Positions 49,791-62,149 of a stretch of 64,000 bases of DNA are shown here, piece by piece. The DNA is from Pseudorasbora parva (taxonomy: Eukaryota; Chordata; Actinopteri; Cypriniformes; Gobionidae), in assembly GCF_024679245.1 (NCBI RefSeq), contig NC_090175.1:49691605-49755604 (forward strand), read 5' to 3'. Position numbers and translations under genes: made by a program. Numbering within the stretch: position 1 is the stretch's first letter; each line of letters begins with the position of its first letter. The notes beneath the pieces were generated by a model. That model did not search any database. It saw only the letters and a program-made list of their open reading frames with translations, and was not told the DNA's origin.

Positions 49791-50790
49791 CTAGGGCTGT
49801 GCGATACTCCCAGCCAACATTTGTATGTTGGGCCCATATGGGTATGAAATGGGCTGAAAAATGGCCTCATATAGGATTGTCCACGGGTTCCATAATGGCC
49901 CCATGTCCACTGCCCACATAGATTTTATGTTGGATTGTACTTGCCTCCAGGTGGGACCCAAATGGGCAACATGCACAAGACCAATCTTGGTCCCAGCTTA
50001 AACCCTGACAACATTTGTATGTGGGGCCCATGTGAGTATGAAATGGGCTGAAAAATGGGCCCCATATAGGATTGTCCACGGGTTCCATAATGGCCCCATG
50101 TCCACTGCCCACACAGATTTAATGTCGGATTGCATTAGCCTCTAGGTGGGACCCAAGTGGGCAACATGCACAAGACCCATATGCGATACCTTGTTTAATA
50201 ATGCGATATTCGATATGTGATGTGATATTGCTATTAGTGTGTAAAATCTATTTTTTTAATTAAAATTGAGAATGATACCATTTATGTTTCACATTCTTTC
50301 TGAGAAAAGAAAGCATCGCTACAAATTCTGAAAGTGACCAGCAGCGTTTTAGCAAAAATGTATCAAGTTTAATTAAGTCACAAATCTGACAATATATTTT
50401 TAACATCAATGTAAACAAACAAAAAATGTAATTGCAAATTTAATGCAAACACGAAACTGAACTGATGGGATCCCGCGCTTTCAGAGAGGTGACTTGTGCA
50501 CGTTTCGGTATGTGTGTGTGTGTGTCAGACAGCGCAAGACTGCTAGTTGTGCTTTTTCGCAAGATGTTGCATTTAATAACTCTTTAACATCAAGCAAGTC
50601 ACATAAGTAAAAGTCATGTGCTCAGTATTTTCTCCGCTATATGCGTCGCAACTTCGACCTAAAATGTACACTTTTCACAATGCTGAAGTAGCCTATTAAA
50701 ATCATTCAGATATTGCATGCCATTGCGATATGCATATTGCGATATATACATTTGCGATATTTCTATAATTTCGATATATTACGCAGCCCT
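49791..50790. mobile_element. hAT-like element of 1000 bp containing a tandem repeat
   Basis: A perfect 8-bp duplication ACTTGGCA (49783-49790, 50791-50798) flanks CTAGGGCTGTGCGATA and TTACGCAGCCCT, the familiar AGGGCTG hAT-type termini. The remainder is rich in GCGATAT motifs except for the tandem block at 49807-50178. No transposase. Confidence 0.92.
49807..50178. repeat. Two tandem units of about 195 bp
   Basis: ACATTTGTATGTTGGGCCCA at 49817 and ACATTTGTATGTGGGGCCCA at 50010 start two near-identical units containing ATAGGATTGTCCACGGGTTC. On the minus strand the 81-codon frame repeats GSGHGAIMEPVDNPI in phase 65 codons apart. Confidence 0.9.
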
Positions 50791-50798
50791 ACTTGGCA

Positions 50799-52440
50799 CA
50801 GATCTGTTTAGTTTTTTTTTTTTTTTTTTGCAGTCTGAACAGGAACAAAATTAAATCCCATATTTAAAAAACTTTCAAATCACATCCACATGTGGCTTGG
50901 AATCTGCTTGAAATCAGATGTATTTTCATATGAACGGCTATATACAATTCCATGTGGTTGAGATTTCACTCAGTAGCAAACTATGTATCATTAATTATAT
51001 AGCAAACAGTGAAAGAGTGAAAGCAGCATTCTTGGACAAATGTGTAAAATACTTCTCTCATATTACATGAGATGAGCCGAAATTGCCTGTTTTCCACATT
51101 GATTTCCACATTGACAGCTCATCCATGTGGCTGTACGAGAAAGTCTCTTGGTATCATGTTGAAGCTTATATCATTAATATAGTAAACGGGGTAAGTATTG
51201 ACTGAATATTGACTTCACTGTCTAAAGAAAGAGATTAGATCTCATCCCTTTAAAAATGATAGTGAGAACAGTCAATCCTAAAGACTGGATTAGTGTGAAC
51301 AAAAGCCATAAAGACCCATTTGATACTGGCTATTAAATAATCCCGTAGCAACCACCCAAAATGACCTAGCAACCACAAAGCATCATCCTAATCCTAACAA
51401 CTACTCAGAACACCTCAGCAACCACATAACAATACCCTGACAATGATTACTTTCATTCAGTGAAAGTACACTGTATTACATTCAGTATGTAAACATCTAC
51501 TATCTGTGCAATGTCACATATTTATATTTTCACACACACACACACACACCCTCAGCATTGCTGTTCCTTCAGAAAAATAAATCAACAAATGCTTCACAAC
51601 CTAGGAAGTGCACAAAATCACACACAATCGTCCTCTCATGTCTCATGGTTAACATCAAAGGGCATGAAAGGAGACATGAGACAGAAATACTCGCTCAACG
51701 TACTCACTCACAGGGAAGACCAGTGGTTACATAACACCGCCAAATTGCTTTGTTTCTCTGCTGCGAGTCCAATAATGTCACTAAAGGGACAGTATGACAC
51801 TACTTTGGTAATTTCCGAGGTAATCCTGGTGAGATACAGAGACTTAAATTATGAATATAATTTTTGTGTCTCTCATAACTTTATGCACAAGAAAGGCTCC
51901 CTGGATGGAATTTATGACGCAACATGGAGAATTCTCTCGTAATTTTGCATTGCATGCAGCCCGCCTTACCTCTTAGAGAACTTAAGAGAATGCAATATGT
52001 GATAATTCTTATGATTTTTTCATTGCACAGAGGGGAGAAGCAAGTGAACAATTTGGGCAAACCACACGGCATGCAGCAATTATTCATCAGCACGAGGCTG
52101 GCTCACGGCCATGGCGAACATCACCAAGTGAGAGGGACAACAATGAATAAGTGAGACAGAAACAAAAGCAGTTCTCTAAAAGCAGAGGGAAAGGTGTACC
52201 AACAGCACAGTAAGCCTAATTGCCTGGGTTTAATTACTGTACACTATAAAAACAAACAGTGTGTTTATTGCTTTAAGGGGCTTTTCCAACCCAATCTGAA
52301 ACAGAAAGTTACCCATGATGTTATAAGAAAGTGTAGAAATTATTATAATTTAATTCATTAATAATAATAAAAACCAATAATGAACTTTGGAGTATATGTC
52401 ACTAATTTAAGTCCTTCCCTCATTCCGTCATAATGCTTCC
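50799..52440. other. Non-coding stretch
   Basis: No gene supported. The plus frame 51511-51942 (143 codons) opens in a CA run and shows no family resemblance. Confidence 0.4.
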
Positions 52441-52444
52441 TTAA

Positions 52445-53736
52445 AGGGGGGGTGAAATTCTGTTTCATGCATACTGAGCTTTTTACACTGTTAAAGACTT
52501 GGATTCCCATCCTAAACATAGACAAAGTTTCAAAAAAGTTTTTTTTCGAGTATGGGTCGTTTTGGCGTGAACAGAGCGGAAGGTCCTTTTATGGGCCGTA
52601 CGGGCTCTTCTCCCGGTAGGGTGCGCGCGCGCGCGTGACTAGAGCGAGAGAGGAAATGCATGCCCATTAACACTCTCTCAGGTGCAGATCCAGTCGTCCG
52701 TGCAACATTTCTGTGGTGCCGCGCTCCACTTTATTCCTATTGGTGACATCAAACGACTTCAACGCTTCAGCACAGCATTCTGGGAAGGCAGCGCTGCATT
52801 TGAACCGATTTGAACGCAGAAATGACGAGAAGCGTCACATCATGCTTCAGTCGTGTCGCAAAAGTGGATCTCTACGGTCACAGCTGTCACAGGACTTCAC
52901 GAAATCAACAGTTACCAAAGAAGTGTGTTTTTGACAGAGCGGTCCCAACGATAAAGGTTCACGGTCGTGCGCGGTGAGTAAAACTGCTTCAAATGTCTGT
53001 GTTGTTGACTATCGTCACGTAAGTAAACATCAGTAAACAACACGATCATGTATAACGTTAGTTAATTTATCAATGGAGCATGCGATTTATGGTGTGTGTT
53101 TAAATACATTTGTTTAGCTGACCACTATAGGTGTCAGTTTGTTTATTGTAAAACCACCCAAAATAAAACTAGGGGAGGTTCTCACAAAGCGTGCTTCGTC
53201 ATTCAAATGCGCTAACGGTTATTCCATTGTTGTTCTATGTATAACGTTACACTAGTCTGACGTGCAAAACCATTTTGTTTGCTACTGCTAATGTTTAGTC
53301 GAATACAATAGTCAACCGAATCATGTCCTCATAAACTGCGAGTAAAGACACACAAATGTTGACAGGACACTAAATACAGTACATACCACAGAGACGGACA
53401 TCCTGCTGTTGCTGTTTCTCCTGTTCACTTTATTTCAGCCTCAGATTTGATTCTGGATCATATCTGTATTAGTTGAATCTGGGTAGCGTTTTCTTCTACA
53501 CGCTTGAGGACATCACCGCTTTATGTGCGCTCATCATTACTTAGCTCCGCCCACACTATACACCTCCATGTGCTCGTTTTTTTCCAGAAAGACTCGGTAC
53601 AGCCCATATTTCTTTTATAAATATAATAAAACTAAAGACTTTTCGGCGATATGAAGGATGCAATACTGCTCTATAGGTACTCAAGATTGACATGAGATTG
53701 ACTGAAACACTGATTGAGTGTTTCACCCCCCCCCCT
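52445..53736 (+). mobile_element. TTAA-flanked non-autonomous DNA transposon, copy B (1292 bp)
   Basis: TTAA at 52441-52444 and 53737-53740; ends AGGGGGGGTGAAA and TTTCACCCCCCCCCCT. Same family and orientation as 3779-4826, but longer, with two blocks (about 53050-53190 and 53380-53430) that copy A lacks. A GC alternation (GCGCGCGCGCGCG) lies at 52623. No transposase. Confidence 0.92.
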
Positions 53737-53906
53737 TTAAGTACCATTAGTCATACGCACCTGGTTTACGCAGTGTAGAAAAGTGGGAAATTGAAGCAAT
53801 ACAATGTTATCGTTTCTGTTTGTATTCGGCAGTTTTTTTCACTAGTATTGCGATATGCTGCAATCGCTCATGTCTTGGACTAGGCAAATGTCTACTGTCC
53901 ATTTAA

Positions 53907-54330
53907 CGACTGTGTAACTTTTTTAGTTTATTCTTAGCTAAAAACACTTAGTTCTTTCAAAAATATATGTGCTCATTAATGTATATTTACTTATTTCAAG
54001 TTATAAAGTATTCTCGTAAGTTTATAATATGCCATTGAAAATACATACGGGTGAGGGGTTCGAATGCCGGTCACCATATCGCCCATCCATCTTGAAAGTA
54101 CATTAGCCAGAGAGGGACATACCCGTAAATTCAAGCTTCACCTTTCGCATTTTAACACTCGATGGCACTAATGGACGAGGTCGAACTGGAAGCCATGTTA
54201 ATTTTGGACTAAATCGGCCACCGTAGGAGTTAAAACGAAATCGGAATTGAGAGGAACAGAAACTAACATTCACTGGATGGTCATATACCTTTACACCGCT
54301 AGATGGGGGAAAATATCACACAGTGTAGCT
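53907..54330 (-). mobile_element. TTAA-flanked MITE (424 bp), inverted mate of 60035-60451
   Basis: TTAA at 53903-53906 and 54331-54334. The right end ATCACACAGTGTAGCT matches the left end of the copy at 60035 in inverse orientation; the left end has lost a few bases. Shared text includes GGACATACCCGTAAATTCAA. Confidence 0.85.
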
Positions 54331-54419
54331 TTAATATGAAATGACTGTTGTTTCTATGAAGTGTCCTTGAACTCCAGAAAGGTACTATATAAATTAAACA
54401 TATTATTAATATTTTTATT

Positions 54420-55260
54420 TTATTATGTTATGTTATTTATTGTATACTCTATTCTCACAAATGTTTGACTATATATATTGATTATTTGTATAAATCATAT
54501 TTAGTAATTGTACATCATATTTAGTTAATATAGTGAATACTATATTACTTTTTTTTAGCTAATCTGAAACTGAAAAGTAATATATATATATAGTGATTAT
54601 GGGACTTTTTTTTATCTAATCTGAAATTGAAAATTACTTTTTGTTGTAACAAGCGGTAGTAATTATCTATTTTGTATTATTTGACTAATTTAATTTATAC
54701 ATAAACTAAAAAAAAAAAAATATTTGAGTATTTGAATTCCACTTTGTTTGTAATTTATTGTATACTTTATTTGCACAATTTATGACTATATATTGATGAT
54801 TAATACAAAGCATATAAATAGGTAATATGATTTTTCCCGGGGCTTTTTCTAGCAAAACTGAAACTGTTCATTATTTTTGTTGTAACAAGGGGTAGTAATT
54901 ATTTGAATCTATTTTTAAATAGATTTTCTATTTGATTAATAAATACATTTAAAATGTAAAAACATTGCAGTACTTTGTATTCATTTACTTTATTACTTTA
55001 CATTTATTGACTACAGATGATAGTGATGTGATATGATTATTCCCAGGCCATTTTCCATCCAAAAACTGAAAATTACTTTTTGTGGTAAAGAGGGAAAGTG
55101 ACTATTTATTTGACTCTATTGTTATTTTATTAATTTAAACTTTGCAGCATTTTTACTTTATTTGGTATTTATGGTATACCATATTTGCAGAGTATTATGT
55201 ATCATATATTGATGATAAACTATTTTCATCATAAGTCTGCAAATGCAATTTTTTGCCAAG
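54420..55260. repeat. Decayed tandem array, units of about 200-320 bp
   Basis: Recurring blocks: TTGTATAC-type text near 54440, 54759 and 55170; GAAAATTACTTTTTGTTGTA near 54625 with relatives near 54865 and 55068; TATTGATGATTAATAC-type text in each unit. Strongly AT-rich. It begins about 55 bp past the calcium-channel exon's splice donor. Confidence 0.6.
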
Positions 55261-55305
55261 TCAATTAACCATCCTAAATTGAAAATAAGCAAGAGTGCGC
55301 ACAAT

Positions 55306-55315
55306 GAAAGGATAT
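55306..55315 (-). other. U12-type (AT-AC) 5' splice site
   Basis: On the minus strand the exon end AGCCC is followed by ATATCCTTTC, a match to the minor-spliceosome donor consensus ATATCCTT. No GT donor occurs at the place where similarity to Cav3 channels ends. Confidence 0.82.
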
Positions 55316-55590
55316 GGGCTGCACACAAGTGCAAGGCACCAGCTGCGGGGTCGTGTGCTCTGATGGAGCCAGAAGAACACCACCGGTGCAAGGGACGGAT
55401 ATGGAAGCTGCACATTTTCCTTCACCTCTGCAATGCTGCCAGTGGACTCCCAAGATGCTCTGCCACTTTCAGTAAGGCCACCGGGCAGGTCCTCTGCTTC
55501 CTCGAGGCCTTCAGCCTGATCTGGTGTAGTCAGGTTGGCTTGGGCCCGATCTGGCCACAGGGTTGGCTCTGTGTCCTCACCGGTGGTCAT
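55316..55590 (-). CDS. cacna1g: T-type (Cav3) calcium channel alpha-1 subunit, first coding exon (cacna1g-like)
   Basis: Encodes the cytoplasmic N-terminus of a low-voltage-activated calcium channel pore subunit. Residues 1-60 are an acidic, poorly conserved tail ([11 protein letters not shown]...). Residues 62-92 read [12 protein letters not shown] then [14 protein letters not shown], matching the stretch just before segment S1 of domain I in Cav3 channels (Cav3.1 pattern LPYPALAPVVFF ... RPRSWCL..VCNP). Similarity stops at Pro92, exactly at an AT-AC type splice donor, and the last codon is split after its second base. The start is the first in-frame ATG after a good acceptor (CCTTCAG, 55624 boundary). 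The exon is GC-rich against AT-rich flanks. The remaining roughly 2000 residues must lie to the left; I found no further exon. LPYP and APVVFF favour Cav3.1; Cav3.2 remains possible. Confidence 0.8.
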
Positions 55591-55623
55591 GATGATAGAA
55601 TGGTGGGCAGCAACGTGACCCTG
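55591..55623 (-). other. Leader part of the first coding exon, with 3' splice acceptor
   Basis: On the minus strand TTCCCTTCAG precedes CAGGGTCACG at 55623. A pyrimidine-rich acceptor places 33 leader bases before the ATG. An alternative AG three bases later would not change frame relations. The acceptor is inferred, not proven. Confidence 0.5.
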
Positions 55624-56553
55624 CTGAAGGGAACGTCACTCATATACCAGTCCTCCATCCTAAGAAAATTTACCTAAACACATCATGCCTTTCACTGAAT
55701 ACGTAAGGTTAGTCAATCTAAAAATCATTTACTCGGCCTCGTATTATTCCAAACCCACCTGACTTTGTGTTCCACAGAAGGGATAGTCATAGATGAGTAT
55801 GTAAAAACTCCAACATATTAAGAAAACCAGCGTATATATATATAAACATATAGCAAGTTCCTTTAATCAAAAAGTAAGCCAGAAGAACATCAATCACACT
55901 CCCTGTTCATTACCATTAAGCCCATCACTAGAGTGGAGCCAAAACTGATGTCTTTTCACTGCAGCATAGGTTTTTTAGATGTCTAAGCACAAATGTTTTT
56001 GTCAGGATTATTGTTACTTTTCGTGCCTTTTAATGCTGTGCGAGGAATAAAAATTACACACATTTTACCGTTAGTTGCAATTTAGAGCAAAAGAAAAAAT
56101 AAATCATTTTAAATAAATTTAAAAAAAAAAAGCCTATCAATGACAAATAATTAAATAGTCAGGGTTTTTATAAATAAGCAAACACGCTTAAAGATGTATT
56201 CATTAATATTTTAACCTCATACATTAGGAATCTCTGCTGGGGCATAAAACATGGATTAAAACATATTTCTTCACTTGATTTAAAAAAAAACAAAAATGTA
56301 TTTTTTATAAAGTATTAAGACTTGATTTTAGGGAATTAGAGAACTAATTTCAGGGAAATAAATAAATAATTGTATTTTCTGTTTTCTATCACCAATCATA
56401 AAGTTTAATACATATAGATAATATACATAATACATATACACAGTAAAAAAAAATTTTTTGACAAAGATATTAAAATGCTATTTTAAACTGTAGCGACGTT
56501 ATGTTTTACAAAGAAATACTGAATAAATAATAATAATAATAATAATAATAATG

Positions 56554-56620
<67 letters not shown>

Positions 56621-57182
56621 TTGAAGATAAAACATGAAATCTACATTAACTAAGGCAATATAACAATGGTAAAACGTTAGCCTACTATTTTTGTTGTTGC
56701 TTTTTTGTTTTGTTTTTTACTGAAAAGTATGATTAACCTGGGAATTCCCAGAATCACTTAGCCTCTTCTGTTTTCAGTTACGTCCATTGGAGTTTTTATG
56801 CTGCAGTATCTGTGTTATGGTTTTCATTATTTTAGTGTCATGTGTGTAAAACTGACGGCATTTCGTGAGGGGGAATAAGTGTGCTCTGTTTACGTTATCA
56901 TTTATCACATCAGTTGCAATACCTAAAGTCATTATGTGGCCTTGTGTTGTTATTATCAGTACATTTTTCCGTAGTAAATAGATTTAAAAGCTCAAATAGT
57001 TTGGTGAATTACCATATCATTCAACGACATACACAGATGCTGTAAAATATACAATCACCAAACATGCCATCCCGTTGTGCTTGTAACATCGTCACTGCAT
57101 TTCATACGGCAAAGTTGTGCAAAACACAGCTGCCAGTTTTACCGTGAATTAAACCAAACAATTGTACAGGGTAGTTTCTTAC
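55624..57182 (-). other. Probable leader intron of the calcium-channel gene
   Basis: On the minus strand it begins GTAAGA (57182) and would end CCTTCAG (55624), 1559 bp. It contains (AAT)n and (TA)n runs at 56525-56619 and otherwise AT-rich sequence with no gene. Confidence 0.5.
56525..56619. repeat. (AAT)n and (TA)n microsatellites
   Basis: About nine AAT units (56525-56552), then about 32 TA units (56556-56619). Confidence 0.95.
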
Positions 57183-57535
57183 CTTGTGTGAAATGACAGC
57201 ACGTTCTGGCTCATGCTCTCAACTGCGGCTCCCAATCCCACATAAAATTAGTCCCATCACGTCCCTTCTTCATGAAAGGATCCGGAAAAACAAGAAAGGT
57301 GCATAAAACTCTCAGTTACATCAGGTTTGGAGAACTCCTTGTGTGAAAATACTCCTTGAAATGCGCGAGGGTCAGTGCAGCGCGTCTTGGCACAATCGCC
57401 TCAGAAGCCTGAAGTTTCTACTGGACGCGTGACGCGCTCTGTGTCGCGAGGAGAACTCCTGTGCGCGCGCGCGCGCACTCTCTCCCGCACTCCCTCTCCT
57501 CTTTTCTCTCTCCCTCTCTCAATTCAGAACAAACG
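57183..57535 (-). other. Candidate non-coding first exon of the calcium-channel gene
   Basis: The minus strand ends CACACAAG followed by GTAAGA, a near-ideal U2 donor. The segment is CpG-rich (GCGCGTCACGCG, GCGCGCGCGCGCGC) unlike the neighbouring DNA. It holds short upstream ORFs starting at 57273 and 57214. The 5' limit is a guess based on the promoter-like sequence; no transcript evidence is available. Confidence 0.5.
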
Positions 57536-57600
57536 TGCGTCTTCCACAGCACAGCAGCGCAATTTATTTCTTCCGGAAGAAAGTGAGATGTAGAGGACAG
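57360..57600 (-). promoter_or_regulatory. CpG-rich candidate promoter
   Basis: A local CpG cluster (57360-57480) is followed upstream, on the minus strand, by a GAGAGAGGGAGAG tract and the ETS-type palindrome CTTCCGGAAG (57570-57579), with a weak TATA-like AAATAAATT (57561-57569). This fits a vertebrate promoter firing leftward toward the calcium-channel exon; inference only. Confidence 0.45.
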
Positions 57601-58869
57601 GGATTCCCTCAGGAACAGATCCAGATTCAGGCAAACATTTACAGCTTTTCATACAGTCCCTCGACGGCATAAATAAGATCATATGTATGTTATTTTGAGG
57701 GCAGTTTCATATAAGATTATGTGTCTTCATCCAGTATTAGGTAACCTGGACCTTAATATGTGCTCGTCTTTGAACATCAGTGTTTCTGCTACTCTTGATG
57801 AGCTCATCCCTAAGGTATTTTTGTGCACTGTCACCTCTAGCTTTTCAAATATTGCCATTTTGATTACCTTATACATCTTTAATAGCCTAGGGTGTAGGCT
57901 ACATTAAGGTGGACTATGCCCTTTTGTCATTCCAACAAACTGTGGAATTATTTCTGCTATCAAACTTTACATATATAGCCTACAATTCAGTGACAAGCTG
58001 CAGCTTGTTTTGTAAAAATATTTTTCTCTCAGTTTTGAGAATCAAGCTATAAGTGTATTTGGCTATTAAAATAATACATTTATGGTGTTATTTAATATCA
58101 GAGAGATCGATGGGTGAAGAGAATGACAGGAAGATAAATCTGATATCCTCTATGAACTTTTAGGAATATCTTCATTTGGAAAAAATATCCATGAAGCATT
58201 TTAAAATGCAATTTTTTTCTGTAGGTTTAGGGTTAATTCTAATACATTTTAGACAAAAACCCAGAAACCATTTACATAGTTGAGTAAACATGTTTGTGTA
58301 CAAATCTAAATCTTCGCCAGACATAGGATATCGGCATTAGTTTTGTGACCTGGGTTAGGTTGCCATAACAACCATTGCTATGACATCACCACAAAATGCA
58401 TTGTGTTTTCCTGAATGTGTGCACAATTTGTGTCTGTTTCAAAATAATGCCATTCTGAATTGTAAAGTTTTAGCTCCAATCCTAAATAAACACCTAAATC
58501 AGCTAATCAAGGGATTAGGCCTATTTAAACACTGTGTGTATGGAGCATAGACTGTAAAAATATAGCAGGGCTGGAAAATTACTTCAAGACAGTGACCCTG
58601 CTTAATTAAGAGGCCTGAGAAAATGACAAACACAAAAGCATTATGGTGTAAACGGGTTAATTGCATATTACTTCCTGTAAGTGGATACTCTTCAAATGAT
58701 TGTGGAAATGAAGGGCTCAGAATCTGACTAATGGTGCATGTAAGCGTCTATTAAACCAAGTGTGTGCTTTGTGTCTGTAGACAGCAGTGTTTATAGATTT
58801 AAACAGGTTACTGGCCTATTGCGTTCCACTGTGACTGCAGTACTGTAAAACTGCAACATGGGCAATACA

Positions 58870-58878
<9 letters not shown>
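57601..58878. other. Non-coding stretch upstream of the candidate promoter
   Basis: No gene or recognised mobile element. Confidence 0.4.

Positions 58879-58957
<79 letters not shown>
58879..58957. repeat. (CA)n microsatellite, about 78 bp
   Basis: About 39 CA units directly abutting a MITE at 58958. Confidence 0.98.
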
Positions 58958-60030
<1,073 letters not shown>

Positions 60031-60034
60031 TTAA

Positions 60035-60451
60035 AGCTACACTGTGTGATATTTTCCCCCATCTAGCGGTGTAAAGGTATATGACAATATACCTCCTACG
60101 GAGGCCGATTTAGTCCAAGATTAGCATGGCTTTCAGTTTGACCTCGTCCATTAGTGCCATCGAGTGTTAAAACGCAAAAGGCAAAGCTTGAATTTACGGG
60201 TATGTCCCTCTTTGGCTAATGTACTTTCAAGATGGAGGGGCGACATGGTGACCGGCATTCGACCCCCTCACCCGTATACATTTTCAATGGCTTATTATAA
60301 TGGCTTATTATTATTAATAATGGCTTATTATTATTATAAACTTACGAGAATACTTTATTACTTGAAAGAAGTAAATATATATTAATGAGCACATATATTT
60401 TTGAAGTGTTTTTAGCTAAAAAATAAACTAAAAAAGTTACACAGTGTAGCT
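60035..60451 (+). mobile_element. TTAA-flanked MITE (417 bp)
   Basis: TTAA at 60031-60034 and 60452-60455. Inverted ends AGCTACACTGTGTGAT and GTTACACAGTGTAGCT. Inverted mate of 53907-54330. A local expansion of AATGGCTTATTATTATT lies at 60290-60340. Confidence 0.92.
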
Positions 60452-60455
60452 TTAA

Positions 60456-60949
60456 TAAAATGCATGCAAACATATTCAGTTTTTATTTTATTTCATTCAA
60501 TCATTTTTTGACTGTATAGTAAAATTCTGTTAAATTGAAGAAAAAAAAAAGTTTAATTAAATGAACATGAATCACATAAACTAAATGATTTATACAAAAT
60601 GTTATTAAAGTATGTAAGAATGAGTGTGAAACTAGTGGTTGAAATGGGTAGCCTACTGCAGTCCAAATTTCACGCTCACGGGGGTTGCCAGCTTCAGGAC
60701 ATGCAACAGGAACAAGCACAATTGACAAAGGAAGGAGAGGAGACTTACTCATTGTATGTTGATTTATCCATGTTTTAAAGTGCAGATTGCTTTTAGCTCT
60801 GGTAGAATCTGCGACCTCTGCTGTTTTTCGGAGTATGTGAACTCAGCAAGTTTCCTAAATATCTGCAAACATATTTTATTTGTATGATTTAGTACAGTCA
60901 AAAGCTTACACATAGCACCTTTAAGCTCTAGATTATATTTTTTTTTTAC
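60456..60949. other. Non-coding stretch
   Basis: No gene or recognised mobile element. Confidence 0.4.
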
Positions 60950-61036
60950 ACTCTTAGACTCTAAAAAAATTGATGCTATTTGGCACTAAAAGTGGTTCTT
61001 GGCTAATCTAATTCCCTAATTAATCATAGGGGAACC

Positions 61037-61562
61037 TGGCCTAGAAATCTAGACGCACCCTAGCGGCAGCAAATCTAATCTGCCCGCGAGTGTCGTCTAG
61101 CAACTCTCAATACTCTTCTGAGCTGTAATCGCCTAACTCTTGCCGGGCCAATCACATCGTGTATAGAGTCGGTGGGAGGGGCCATAATGACGACGGCCGA
61201 GTTGCGTTTGCGTGCTTCTAGTAAACACAGAAACTGGCGAACGGCGGTCTTTCGAATCAGTTCTGACCGCGGCTCTGGAAGACTTGGAGTTAAGCTTTTC
61301 TCTGAGAAAAGAACAAAGAATGGCACTGAAGTCATTCTTAAAAAGGGAAGATGTGTTCGGAGTTTTGCTGACCGGATACAGCGAATGTTTAATCTATCAA
61401 CAAGCTCTGTTTCACCTTCATTGCTCTGGTTGGTGTAGCACTATCCTATCACGTGCAGAGGGAGTTTGAAAGACAACCGTTTATCCCGCCCCTCGGATTG
61501 AGCCCTGTCAATGGTGAGTTTCCAGACCAAACATCTTGATGTGGGTCAGCCTTGTCAGGCTA
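61037..61562 (+). mobile_element. 526 bp element carrying a RecQ-like helicase fragment, copy 2
   Basis: Ends TGGCCTAGAAATCTAGAC and, from the right, TAGCCTGACAAGGCTGAC. Flanks AGGGGAACC (61028-61036) and AGGGTAACC (61563-61571) agree at 8 of 9 bases. Very similar to 46659-47163 throughout, with an extra GCGTTTGCGTGCTTCTAGTA after 61203. Confidence 0.88.
61212..61469 (+). pseudogene. RecQ-like helicase fragment, second copy
   Basis: The 85-codon frame reads NTETGERRSFES, FSLRKEQRMALKSFL, DVFGVLLTGYSECLIYQ. Compared with the helicase pattern VLPTGYGKSLIYQ, the Pro, second Gly and Lys are changed; the Lys to Glu change (61383-61385) is shared with the copy at 46985. Nothing after motif I is preserved. 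Confidence 0.75.
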
Positions 61563-62149
61563 AGGGTAACCACTTTTAGTGCCAAATAGCACCATATCTT
61601 TAAAGGTGCTCTACAGCACCTTTGTCAAATGGTACTAGAACCCATAAGAGGTGCCATATCACATTTTATTTCTTCCTTAATAATGGTGCTAAACGGCACC
61701 AACAGTCACCAAGATTTGGTGCTAATATAGAGCACTTAAAATGGTTTCCCAATGATTACAAGCCAAAGAAACACTTTTAGTACAATATAGCACTGTTATT
61801 TTAAAGTGTAATTTATAATATGAATAATATATAACTATTATTTTATTCAATTTGAGGGACAGTTGACAGTTTTACTGTATAATTGAAATGTGCAAATAAA
61901 AAAAAAAGGCTTAAAATGTTTTTGAGTGTGTTTTTTCCAACTCAGAAGGGCACATTATACATGTGATTTTTTATTTTTTTTTAACAAATTAAAATGTGAG
62001 TAATTTAGTTAGAATTAAAATCATACAGAATTTGTTTTAAAAAATGTTAATGTAAAAAAGTTGCAGAAAGTTTTCTGTGATGGATAGAGTTATTTTAAGG
62101 AGATATAATTAATTAAATGCATGAAAAACATAGTTTACATTTTTTTAGA

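Larger units (their letters stand above)
60950..61817. mobile_element. Inverted-repeat element hosting the helicase-fragment insertion
   Basis: GCTATTTGGCACTAAAAGTG (60975) and its complement CACTTTTAGTGCCAAATAGC (61571) are separated by the inserted element. Further GGTGCTA and AGCACC motifs recur to about 61800, ending TTTTAAAGTGT. The host reads through (AGGGGAACCACTTTTAG) when the insertion and one target copy are removed. Confidence 0.65.

Noticed and set aside
54060..54090. GGTTCGAATGCCGG as a polymerase III B box
   Set aside because: The B-box consensus fails at its last C, and there is no A box at the right distance.
55243..55677. 144-codon plus-strand frame over the calcium-channel exon
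   Set aside because: It is the shadow of the minus-strand exon, which matches Cav3 channels and ends at a splice donor.
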